A DNA stretch of 6,042 nt. It comes from Bacteroidales bacterium UBA5621 (lineage in GTDB: Bacteria > Bacteroidota > Bacteroidia > Bacteroidales > VadinHA17). Below are positions 1 through 5,913 of this stretch, piece by piece. Position 1 is the stretch's first letter. The number at the start of each line of letters is the position of its first letter. The notes under the pieces were generated by a model. The model was not told where the DNA came from. It did not search any database and saw only the letters and a list, made by a program, of their open reading frames with translations. Location: positions 1 to 6,042 of the forward strand of contig DIKJ01000200.1 of the NCBI GenBank assembly GCA_002424525.1, written 5' to 3'. A program made the position numbers and the translations under genes.

Positions 1-91
1 TTGCAGTTGCAGTAAAAGAATAACCTGACCTGCCAGGGTAACTATGAAGGTAAAATTACTCCGGAGAAGATTGCTTAATCTAAGTTGCTAG

Positions 92-661
92 TTACTTATA
101 ATTTACAACCTCTTCAATCGGTTTTCTTGGTGTTGCAGCTGATATGGCATCTACACTCTTGTCCATGTGGCCGATCCTGAGAATTGTTGCAACCTGGTAG
201 CCTTCGGGTATTCCAAGTTTTTCCTTCAGGTTTGTATTAACATTGCTCACAGGGCCGGTATAAATACGTGCTCCAAGACCCAGCCCCTGAGCCGCCACAA
301 ACATGCTCTGCGTTGTCAGGGCACAATCAATATCTGCCCGCTGGTTTTCTTCTGGTCTTGAAACGAAAATCAGTATGTTTCCCGGAACAGTCCCTTTAAT
401 AGCCTCACCCATAAGGGTAGTATCCTTCACCACCGTAAACTTCCATGGTTGTCTGTTGCTTGCACTCGGAGCCTTGATGCCGCATTTGAGGATCAGGTCC
501 AGATGCTGATCCGACACCGGATCTGCCGTAAACATTCTGGGCGAATAGCCCGACATTATAACATCTATAACGCAATTGCCGGTAGTCTGGCTCTTTAGAA
601 CGGCAGTACAAGAAATAATCAGTGAAACTGCCAACAATATTTTTCTGAACATAATTCTCAT
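92..661 (-). CDS. Exported nitroreductase-family protein
   Basis: This 189-residue protein has the nitroreductase fold, a family that uses FMN and NAD(P)H to reduce nitro groups, quinones or flavins. Residues 64-73 (APSASNRQPW) match the FMN-binding segment near the start of the family. Also visible are a glycine-rich GLGLGAR stretch at 126-132, an IPEGYQV segment at 151-157 and the usual C-terminal RKPIEEVV at about 179-186. The N-terminus is unusual: a basic start (MRIMFRK) and a hydrophobic stretch to about residue 20 look like an export signal. IISC at 15-18 could be a lipobox, or a signal peptidase I site could lie near residue 24. Without the leader the domain is about 165 residues, at the short end for the family. 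Met4 is an alternative start. The gene lies 47 nt downstream of the phosphoesterase on the same strand, so it is probably co-transcribed. The family call is firm; substrate and exact location are unknown. Confidence 0.88.
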   Translation of the reverse strand: MRIMFRKILLAVSLIISCTAVLKSQTTGNCVIDVIMSGYSPRMFTADPVSDQHLDLILKCGIKAPSASNRQPWKFTVVKDTTLMGEAIKGTVPGNILIFVSRPEENQRADIDCALTTQSMFVAAQGLGLGARIYTGPVSNVNTNLKEKLGIPEGYQVATILRIGHMDKSVDAISAATPRKPIEEVVNYK

Positions 662-708
662 TTTTTAAGTTTAACCTGTTTTTAAGATCGCAAGCATTAA
701 GTTTGAAT

Positions 709-2295
709 TCATTTAATATGTAAAAGCCGCTTGCCTTCGTAGCTCCACCATTGATCAGCGGCTTTAACGTAAATAATATGTACCCCGGGAGCAAGGTTCA
801 ATTTGTATCCGGCCGACCAGATATGTTCCGCGGGGGCAGGATTTCCCAGGGTTCTCCACGGGACCTCTCCAAGCTGTTTTTCCCTTGCCGTTACAACCAT
901 CCTTGAAGGATCGTTCTGCAGGTTTCTTTCCATTTTTATCCATTCTCCTTCATCGCCTATCTTCATCATCACTTCGGCTGAGGGCAATGCATTGAAAATA
1001 TTGGCGGTCACCTGAACCATCTCAACAGTGTCGGAACTAATTGCATCAGGAGCATAAATATGCATCTGGAAATCTGCCGGTCTCCTTGGCGCTTTCCAGC
1101 TCATTTTCCACTTGTTGCCTTCTATGTGAAGTATGGTATAGCAGTTGGGTGTCCCGTCAGACATCAGGGCGTGAGGTATTCCGTACTCGTCGGGGGCGCC
1201 TGCCCACCATGCCCCGCACACTGTCCCGACGCTAACCATGTGATGTGGCCCGGATCCGGGAAATCCTTCCTCACTTCCTATGAACTGGTGATAGTGCCGG
1301 TGTGTATGTGCAGCCAGCGAAATGGTATTGGGATGACTGGCAATAAGCTCATAGAAAGCTTTTTTCTCCTCAGCACTCTCCCATTCGGTTGATTTCTCGT
1401 AAGGTATATGCGAGCAGAGCACAAGCAGCTGGTCACGGCCCAGGCGTTTAATTTCATTCCGCAGAAATTCCATCTGGTCCTCCCCCAGGCCTGTTCTGTA
1501 ATAGCGCCTTGTTTCCTCCACTATCCACCTTATATTGTCGAGTATGATAAAATGGACCGGGCCATGAGTGAAGGAATAATATGCCGGGCCAAATGTCCTG
1601 AACCAGGCGCCCCTGGCTTCGGTAAGATTGTTCCCCGAATAATCGTTGTCGTGATTACCGGCAACATACCTCATCGGTATTCCTGTTGTCGAAAGAGAAC
1701 CTGTGAGATGACCATAAAGGTTGAGATCATCAAAGACGATATCGCCCAGTGTTACTCCGAAAGATGCATTAATCCCGGCCAGCTCGGGCATAACATCATA
1801 TGACATATAATAGATCTCCCTGTCGTCGCGGGGCTGTGTATCTCCAAGTACGAGAACATCAAATTTGTCGGGCTCTTTTACCGGATAAAGCGGGAAATCA
1901 ACAGATTCAGGCAATGAACCGGTTGGAGGCAATCCCTTAAAATTATTGCCCGATGTGCCGCCGGGGCTGTACAGATAATAAAAGCGGGGCACCTGATTCT
2001 CATCAACAGGTACCATCCAGTTGCGGGGCTTGACAACGAAGATCACCGAATTCTTCCTCAGGGGAAGCTCATACCTGCCGGCCTTGTCCGTTTTAACGAC
2101 TTCCCGTCCATTGGAAACGGCCACATCCTTAAGGGGCTTGTCCTTTTGATGGTCGTATATGCCGTCACTGTTCCGGTCGTGGTAAACAATACCCTTTACT
2201 TTAAGGTCTGCCTGAGCTAAAAGTCCTGATTCATATTGTATCACGATGATCAGGAAAGAAAATACTGCAACAAAAAATATAGATTTGAATCTCAT
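709..2295 (-). CDS. Exported calcineurin-like metallophosphoesterase with N- and C-terminal accessory domains
   Basis: This 528-residue protein begins with a signal peptide (basic MRFK, hydrophobic core to about 19, likely cleavage near LLAQA at 25-29). Residues 30-90 form a small beta-sandwich like the N-terminal domain of Bacteroidota calcineurin-type phosphoesterases (MetallophosN), with an SdrD-B-like acidic DRNSDGIYD loop at 40-48. The catalytic domain spans about 145-395. Its dinuclear metal-site motifs are in order: GDTQ at 151-154, GD at 184-185, GNHD at 213-216, SH at 295-296 and AHTHRH at 329-334. The first motif has Gln where classical enzymes have the His of DxH. Residues from about 400 to the end match the MetallophosC-type accessory domain. 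The protein should act in the periplasm or on the surface on a phosphoester substrate that the sequence does not reveal. Its start is the only ATG before the signal peptide. The gene is probably first in a two-gene unit with the nitroreductase. Confidence 0.93.
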   Translation of the reverse strand: MRFKSIFFVAVFSFLIIVIQYESGLLAQADLKVKGIVYHDRNSDGIYDHQKDKPLKDVAVSNGREVVKTDKAGRYELPLRKNSVIFVVKPRNWMVPVDENQVPRFYYLYSPGGTSGNNFKGLPPTGSLPESVDFPLYPVKEPDKFDVLVLGDTQPRDDREIYYMSYDVMPELAGINASFGVTLGDIVFDDLNLYGHLTGSLSTTGIPMRYVAGNHDNDYSGNNLTEARGAWFRTFGPAYYSFTHGPVHFIILDNIRWIVEETRRYYRTGLGEDQMEFLRNEIKRLGRDQLLVLCSHIPYEKSTEWESAEEKKAFYELIASHPNTISLAAHTHRHYHQFIGSEEGFPGSGPHHMVSVGTVCGAWWAGAPDEYGIPHALMSDGTPNCYTILHIEGNKWKMSWKAPRRPADFQMHIYAPDAISSDTVEMVQVTANIFNALPSAEVMMKIGDEGEWIKMERNLQNDPSRMVVTAREKQLGEVPWRTLGNPAPAEHIWSAGYKLNLAPGVHIIYVKAADQWWSYEGKRLLHIK

Positions 2296-2438
2296 GACCG
2301 CTGAAGTTTATACGTTGTTTAAATAAGATTTGCCGGGCCTGTTTTTCTGGCTTTGCAATGGCAATATATAAAAATTGAGCATATGTCTTACGCCCGATGG
2401 TTTTATTTTGTATCTTATCCCATTCAAACCTGTCAGCA
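2296..2438. promoter_or_regulatory. Divergent intergenic region between phosphoesterase and saccharopine-dehydrogenase-like genes
   Basis: This spacer separates two divergent genes and must hold both promoters unless transcription enters from elsewhere. On the plus strand TATTTTG at 2404-2410 is one base short of the Bacteroidota -7 consensus TAnnTTTG. It lies about 30 nt before the ATG at 2439, but no convincing TTTG sits at the right distance upstream, so it is only a candidate. No good minus-strand promoter was recognised. Neither start has a clear Shine-Dalgarno sequence. Confidence 0.3.
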
Positions 2439-3572
2439 ATGAAGAACGTTATCATACTGGGAGCCGGAATGGTTGGAAGGGCCATGGCTGTCGATCTGTC
2501 GAAAAAACATAAGGTCACCGCGGTCGACAGTGACCGGAATGCCCTGGAAATGCTCCCGGGCAGGCATAACATACATACAACCTTCATGGACGTAACCGAT
2601 ACTGCAGCGCTCGCCACGGTTTTGAGGGGATTCGATCTTGTGATATCAGCCATCCCCGGTTTCCTTGGCCTCCAGACAATGCGCGAGGTAATTGATCAGA
2701 AAAAGGACCTGGTTGATATAACCTTCCTGCCTGAAGATGTTTTCCATCTTATCCCGCTGGCAAAAGCAAAAGGTGTAACAGTTATTATGGATTGTGGAAT
2801 CGCTCCCGGGCTGACTAATTATATCGTTGGCTACATCAGCGAAAGAATGAAAATTGAGGAGGTGAAGATCATGGTCGGCGGACTGCCAAAAGTCAGGACT
2901 CTCCCCTTTGAATACAAGGCACCTTTTTCTCCGGTCGATGTACTTGAAGAGTATACCCGGCCAGCCAGGTTTGTGGAATACGGGAAGCTTGTGGTAAGAC
3001 CGGCACTGAGTGATGCTGAACTGGTTGAATTCGGAGGAATAGGTACGCTGGAGGCATTTAATACCGACGGATTGAGAACACTTATTACAACAATGAGGCA
3101 CATACCCTTCATGATTGAGAAGACTCTCAGGTACCCGGGTCATATCGGCCTTATCAGGATTTTGAAAGAGGCGGGATTTTTTGATAAAAACCCGGTGGTT
3201 ATCAATAATACGGAAATAATCCCGTTCGACGTCACTTCCAGGATCCTTATCAATGCCTGGAAACTCTCCGCGGATGAACCTGAATTCACGGTAATGCGGG
3301 TCATTATAAAAGGTACGGAAGAAGGTGTCAGGAAAGAGGTTACTTATGATCTTTATGATGAGTATGATCCGGTTGAAAAGCTCTCCTCCATGGCCAGAAC
3401 CACAGGCTTTACGGCCACAGCGACAGCTGAGATGATCATGACTGGCATTTTTTCCGAAAAGGGAGTCTTCTCACCCGAACTTGCCGGAAAAAATCCGGCA
3501 TGCTTTGAATTCATTAGCAACTACCTACAGGCCAGGAATATACATTATAAAGTAACTACCCGGAATATCTGA
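2439..3572 (+). CDS. Saccharopine dehydrogenase family NAD(P)-dependent oxidoreductase
   Basis: This 377-residue protein starts with a Rossmann fold: strand VIILGAG, the dinucleotide motif GAGMVG at 8-13, then an acidic VDSD at about 32-35 ending the second strand, which suggests NAD preference. Further family landmarks are VISAIP followed by a long helix (about 80-95) and the conserved MDCGIAPGLTNYIVG segment near 125-140. The C-terminal half fits the saccharopine-dehydrogenase C-terminal domain. Family members act on lysine-derived or other amino-acid imines (saccharopine reductases, lysine 6-dehydrogenase, carboxynorspermidine synthase); length and sequence look closest to the lysine-6-dehydrogenase-like branch, but the substrate cannot be fixed. 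I chose ATG 2439 over an in-frame ATG at 2397, because the extra 14 residues would precede the Rossmann strand and overlap the candidate promoter. It appears monocistronic, with a 145-nt gap to the next gene. Stop codon TGA. Confidence 0.9.
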   Translation: MKNVIILGAGMVGRAMAVDLSKKHKVTAVDSDRNALEMLPGRHNIHTTFMDVTDTAALATVLRGFDLVISAIPGFLGLQTMREVIDQKKDLVDITFLPEDVFHLIPLAKAKGVTVIMDCGIAPGLTNYIVGYISERMKIEEVKIMVGGLPKVRTLPFEYKAPFSPVDVLEEYTRPARFVEYGKLVVRPALSDAELVEFGGIGTLEAFNTDGLRTLITTMRHIPFMIEKTLRYPGHIGLIRILKEAGFFDKNPVVINNTEIIPFDVTSRILINAWKLSADEPEFTVMRVIIKGTEEGVRKEVTYDLYDEYDPVEKLSSMARTTGFTATATAEMIMTGIFSEKGVFSPELAGKNPACFEFISNYLQARNIHYKVTTRNI

Positions 3573-3642
3573 TTTCCCTGTACGTTCAGGACTGTTGCTT
3601 TTACTGCAAAATCTTAAAATCTGCTTCCACCAGGAAGTTCCT

Positions 3643-3687
3643 GTGATCATAAACATAAATAGATTTGGATTATGAACATATGATCAC
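3643..3687. repeat. Perfect 9-bp inverted repeat flanking the -33 element; candidate operator
   Basis: GTGATCATA at 3643-3651 is repeated as its exact reverse complement TATGATCAC at 3679-3687, with 27 nt between the arms. The left arm lies upstream of the -33 TTTG (3664-3667), and the right arm ends at the base before the -7 element (3688). Each arm also contains the self-palindrome TGATCA. The placement is what a repressor operator would look like, and the gene just downstream encodes a DNA-binding protein, so autoregulation is a reasonable inference. The arms are too far apart for a good hairpin terminator, and no T-run follows. Confidence 0.5.
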
Positions 3688-3695
3688 TATCTTTG
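3664..3695 (+). promoter_or_regulatory. Bacteroidota-type promoter for the DUF134 gene operon
   Basis: TTTG at 3664-3667 is followed after 20 nt by TATCTTTG at 3688-3695, an exact match to the Bacteroidota housekeeping consensus TTTG / TAnnTTTG with normal spacing. Transcription would start near 3700, leaving a leader of about 15-20 nt before the ATG at 3718. It is the clearest promoter in the window and probably drives the whole operon to the right edge. Confidence 0.65.
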
Positions 3696-3717
3696 TGGTG
3701 AACCATTGCTCATATTT

Positions 3718-4155
3718 ATGTCGCCACGACCCTTCAGATTAAGAAAAATCAGCAATCCTCCGGTGGTCTCCGGATTCAAACCGTATGGTCATAAAAAAGA
3801 TTCAGGCAGGAGCGACAGCATATTCCTCCATCTGGAGGAGTATGAAGCATTGCGCTTATGCGACTTTAAGATGCTGAACCATAAGCAGGCATCAGTTTAT
3901 ATGGCGGTGTCGAGGCCAACCCTTACCCGTATTTATTCAAGGGCCAGACAAAAGGTGGCAGAGGCACTTGTTCTGGGGAAACAGATCATTATTGAGGGTG
4001 GTAAGGTCTATTTTGACAGTGAATGGTTCTCCTGCAAAGCATGCGGATGCAATTTCAACAATCCTGACAAACCGGAAGAAATAAAAGAGTGTCCGCTATG
4101 TAAAAGCATGAACATCTCAAATTACGTGCAGGACAATGAACCAGAGCAATATTAA
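3718..4155 (+). CDS. DUF134 family helix-turn-helix protein with C-terminal zinc ribbon
   Basis: This 145-residue protein matches the DUF134 family, putative DNA-binding regulators often found beside NifX-like and MinD-like iron-sulfur genes. Hallmarks seen are the N-terminal MSPRP, the FKPYG motif at 20-24, the acidic LHLEEYEALRLCDF segment at 37-50, and a sigma-factor-like helix-turn-helix at about 52-85, with SRPTLTRIYSRARQKVAEAL as turn and recognition helix. The tail carries C106, C109 and C111, then C125 and C128, fitting a zinc ribbon (CxxC...CxxC) or metal sensor. I chose ATG 3718 because family members begin M-P/S-P-R-P; the in-frame ATG at 3706 would add MLIF and leave only about 10 nt after the promoter. 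It is first in the operon, 18 nt before the NifX-like gene. A role as local regulator is inferred; its signal is unknown. Confidence 0.9.
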   Translation: MSPRPFRLRKISNPPVVSGFKPYGHKKDSGRSDSIFLHLEEYEALRLCDFKMLNHKQASVYMAVSRPTLTRIYSRARQKVAEALVLGKQIIIEGGKVYFDSEWFSCKACGCNFNNPDKPEEIKECPLCKSMNISNYVQDNEPEQY

Positions 4156-4173
4156 AATTTAATAAATAAAAAT

Positions 4174-4491
4174 ATGAAAGTAGCTATAACAAGTACAGGG
4201 AACACTCTGGAGAGCAAACTGGATCAACGTTTCGGGCGTTGTGCATTCTTTACGGTGTATGATACTGAGACAAAAGGACTGGAATTCATACCCAACCCCA
4301 ACAAAGATGTTCAGGAAGGTGCAGGACCTGCATCTGTTCAGCTGGTAGCATCGCGTAATGTCGGGAAAATAATATCCGGTGAATTCGGGATCAAGATCAA
4401 GCCATTACTCGACAGTTTAAAAATTCAGATGATCGTCTTAAAAGAACCTGAAAAAAGTATTCAGGAAATCATAAATATGTTAAACAAATAA
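4174..4491 (+). CDS. NifX/NafY-like dinitrogenase iron-molybdenum cofactor-binding family protein
   Basis: This 105-residue single-domain protein has the NifX/NafY/C-terminal-NifB fold, whose characterised members bind iron-molybdenum cofactor or its precursor clusters and carry them between assembly proteins. The start MKVAITSTG is the usual first strand. RFGRC at 19-23 matches the RFG(R/H)C-type motif where a cysteine or histidine contacts the cluster, and GAGPASVQLVA at about 49-59 is the conserved helix before the second half. Length is typical of stand-alone members. No nitrogenase genes are visible, so a role in nitrogen fixation should not be assumed; many anaerobes have such proteins with unknown clients. 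It lies 18 nt after the DUF134 gene in an AT-rich spacer without a Shine-Dalgarno, and 10 nt before the next gene. Stop codon TAA. Confidence 0.9.
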   Translation: MKVAITSTGNTLESKLDQRFGRCAFFTVYDTETKGLEFIPNPNKDVQEGAGPASVQLVASRNVGKIISGEFGIKIKPLLDSLKIQMIVLKEPEKSIQEIINMLNK

Positions 4492-4501
4492 AAACAATAT
4501 T

Positions 4502-4966
4502 ATGCCACGCATGAACGGAACAGGACCTGAAGGGAAGGGTCCAAAATCAGGCAGAGGAATGGGCCGCTGCAAAAAAGAGCCAGGGAAGGAAGATTTATCA
4601 CAACCCGGGAGGGGACAGGGCAGCCGCCGGAAAAAACGTATTGCAATCCCCCTCGAGAACGGGAGATTATGTGCGCATTTTGGCCATTGTTAGCAATTTG
4701 CGATCATAGATTCTGAAAATGAATCAATTTCAGGTGAAACTCTGGTCACTCCGCCGCCGCATGAGCCGGGAATACTTCCTGCGTGGCTGGCAGAAAAGGG
4801 AGTTACCGATGTTATCGCCGGAGGTATGGGTCAGCGGGCGATTGATCTCTTCAACCACGCAAAAATCAATGTTTTTGTCGGAGCACCTCAAAAGAGCTCC
4901 AAAGAGCTGGCCACCGACCTTATAAATGACTCACTTGCAGCCGGAGCAAATTACTGCGACCATTGA
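4502..4966 (+). pseudogene. DUF5320-like/NifX-family fusion gene interrupted by an in-frame amber codon
   Basis: The first 63 codons encode a glycine- and basic-rich DUF5320-like N-terminus (MPRMNGTGPEGKGP, GRGMGRCKK) and, from about residue 46, the start of a NifX-like domain: RIAIPLENGRLCAHFGHC. A TAG at 4691-4693 then stops translation. The next 90 codons, 4694-4963, continue the domain in the same frame, with QFAIIDSE, the LTPPPHEPG-like segment VTPPPHEPG, the DVIAGGMGQRAIDLF core and a terminal NYCDH before TGA at 4964. In relatives the interrupted position, after HFGHC, is usually Glu or Gln, one base change from TAG. As written, the product is a 63-residue stub without the main domain. 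The next in-frame ATG, at 4826, could give only a 46-residue fragment. Possible explanations are a recent nonsense mutation, a sequencing error, or readthrough. The gene begins 10 nt after the previous stop, without a Shine-Dalgarno. Confidence 0.82.
4691..4693 (+). other. In-frame amber (TAG) codon inside a conserved NifX-family domain
   Basis: The TAG directly follows Cys63 of the HFGHC motif and precedes CAA (Gln). The five intact genes in the window end in TAA or TGA, so this is the only TAG interrupting or ending a called gene here. The sample is small. Confidence 0.8.
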
Positions 4967-4976
4967 TCAGTCAAAT

Positions 4977-5001
4977 TTGTGATTACCATATTTAATCACA
5001 A
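4977..5001. repeat. Perfect 9-bp inverted repeat with 7-nt centre upstream of the ATPase gene
   Basis: TTGTGATTA at 4977-4985 and its exact reverse complement TAATCACAA at 4993-5001 flank CCATATT. The element lies in the 59-nt spacer between the broken NifX-family gene and the ATPase gene, 24 nt before the ATG at 5026. Its half-site GTGATTA resembles the GTGATCA of the repeat before the DUF134 gene, which favours an operator. Alternatively it is a weak AT-rich mRNA hairpin; no T-run follows, so an intrinsic terminator is unlikely. CAAATTTG at 4972-4979 is one base from the -7 consensus TAnnTTTG but has no partner TTTG. Confidence 0.5.
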
Positions 5002-5025
5002 GAAATCTTTCAACAGGAAAATGTG

Positions 5026-5892
5026 ATGATTAAAATTGCGGTCGCCAGTGGAAAGGGGGGAACAGGTAAGACCTTTGTTGCAACAAATATTTTTCATGCC
5101 CTGCTGAAGAATAATTGCATGGCCATGCTGGTCGATTGTGATGCTGAAGCGCCAAATGCTGTTGCCTTCTTTAAAACAAGGGAATTAGATTCTATTGAAG
5201 TTACCCAGCTGGTACCCGTCATAAATACCAGTTTATGTACTTTTTGCGGAAAATGCCATGAATATTGTAATTATAATGCCATTTTTATTCTGCCCCCGGC
5301 AAAAATAATCAGTGTGATCGAAGATCTCTGTCACGGTTGCGGAGCCTGCAGTGTTGCCTGCCGGTTTGACGCCATCACAGAAAAACCTGTCTCACTGGGC
5401 AGAGTGAATACATATTCAAACAATGGCAAGCCCTCACTTCTCGAGGCACGAATGAATGTCGGCGTAATGTCCCCCGTTCCTGTCATTAAAGAGGCCGTTA
5501 AACAAATTGATGGCAGGTCTGAAATTGTTATTCTCGATTCTCCCCCCGGAACCTCCTGCCCGTTCATTCATACAGTTGCAACAGCTGATTATGTGATACT
5601 GGTAACAGAACCGACACCTTTCGGGCTCAGCGATCTAAGGCAGAGCGTGGAGACCCTGAAAAAAATAGATAAACCCTGCGGGGTAATTATTAACCGGGCA
5701 GGACTGGGAAACAACGGGGTACAGGAGTACCTGACCCGGGAAGCCATTCCTCAATTACTCGAGATCCCTTTTAAAAAGGAGATTGCTGAATTGTACTCCG
5801 TAGGGAAACTCGTTGCAGAGACCGATGAATTTTTTGCGAAACAACTTCTTGCAATAGTCGGAACTATCGCTTCAGAATACAGAAACAGTTAA
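5026..5892 (+). CDS. MinD/Mrp-like P-loop ATPase with inserted [4Fe-4S] ferredoxin domain
   Basis: This 288-residue protein belongs to the MinD superfamily ATPases with an inserted ferredoxin domain. Residues 9-16 (GKGGTGKT) are the deviant Walker A with the signature lysine K10. LVDCDAEAPN at 35-44 carries the MinD-type aspartate, and DSPPGTSC at 171-178 is the Walker B/switch II segment. Two cluster motifs sit between them: C71, C74, C77, C81 and C102, C105, C108, C112, each CxxCxxCxxxC, enough for two [4Fe-4S] clusters. INRAG at 222-226 fits the family's adenine-side loop. Relatives in the Mrp/NBP35 group carry iron-sulfur clusters, and ATP-driven cluster or electron transfer to a partner is inferred here. 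The start is ATG 5026, with AGGAAA at 5015-5020 as a plausible ribosome site; an adjacent GTG at 5023 is spaced less well. It is cytoplasmic. Homologous loci often carry two such ATPases in tandem; only one is seen here. Confidence 0.92.
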   Translation: MIKIAVASGKGGTGKTFVATNIFHALLKNNCMAMLVDCDAEAPNAVAFFKTRELDSIEVTQLVPVINTSLCTFCGKCHEYCNYNAIFILPPAKIISVIEDLCHGCGACSVACRFDAITEKPVSLGRVNTYSNNGKPSLLEARMNVGVMSPVPVIKEAVKQIDGRSEIVILDSPPGTSCPFIHTVATADYVILVTEPTPFGLSDLRQSVETLKKIDKPCGVIINRAGLGNNGVQEYLTREAIPQLLEIPFKKEIAELYSVGKLVAETDEFFAKQLLAIVGTIASEYRNS

Positions 5893-5913
5893 AATCATAA
5901 ATTAAGATATAAA

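Noticed and set aside
1..91. Left-edge stretch with a coding-looking tail: codons from 16 read NLTCQGNYEGKITPEKIA and end in TAA at 76-78.
   Set aside because: A TAA at 13-15 closes this frame almost at once, there is no start codon, and under 25 residues are visible. It might be the 3' end of a plus-strand gene disrupted near the edge, but that cannot be supported from this window. A minus-strand frame open to the left edge also lacks a start.
1060..1803. Plus-strand open frames opposite the phosphoesterase gene.
   Set aside because: Their translations lack domain signal, and they lie fully antisense to a gene with intact catalytic motifs.
2231..3143. Minus-strand open frames across the divergent spacer and opposite the saccharopine-dehydrogenase-like gene.
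   Set aside because: They are antisense to a well-supported coding region and show no family motifs.
7..3609. 12-bp match: TTGCAGTAAAAG at 7-18 recurs as its reverse complement at 3598-3609, as if end repeats of a mobile element.
   Set aside because: About one such 12-mer match is expected by chance in 6 kb. The segment between contains no transposase or integrase, and no target duplication was seen.
3624..3637. Small hairpin CTTCC-ACCA-GGAAG downstream of the saccharopine-dehydrogenase-like gene as a possible terminator.
   Set aside because: The stem is only 5 bp, it is not followed by a T-run, and the same bases form a competing AGGAAGTTCCT palindrome. This is not enough to call a terminator.
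4719..4925. Alternative-frame open stretch of 68 codons beginning with an ATG at 4719.
   Set aside because: It is out of frame with the conserved NifX-like sequence in the same bases, and its translation shows no recognisable domain. It is a shadow of the amber-interrupted gene.
752..4969. Repeated TGATCA hexamers, for example at 752, 2247, 2693, 3434 and 4964, as a scattered binding site.
   Set aside because: Most occurrences are inside coding regions and lack the extended GTGATCATA arm, so the hexamer alone carries no clear meaning.
4978..5000. TGTGA...TCACA within the inverted repeat as a CRP/FNR-type site.
   Set aside because: The half-sites are separated by 13 nt rather than the 6 nt of a CRP site, so the spacing does not fit.
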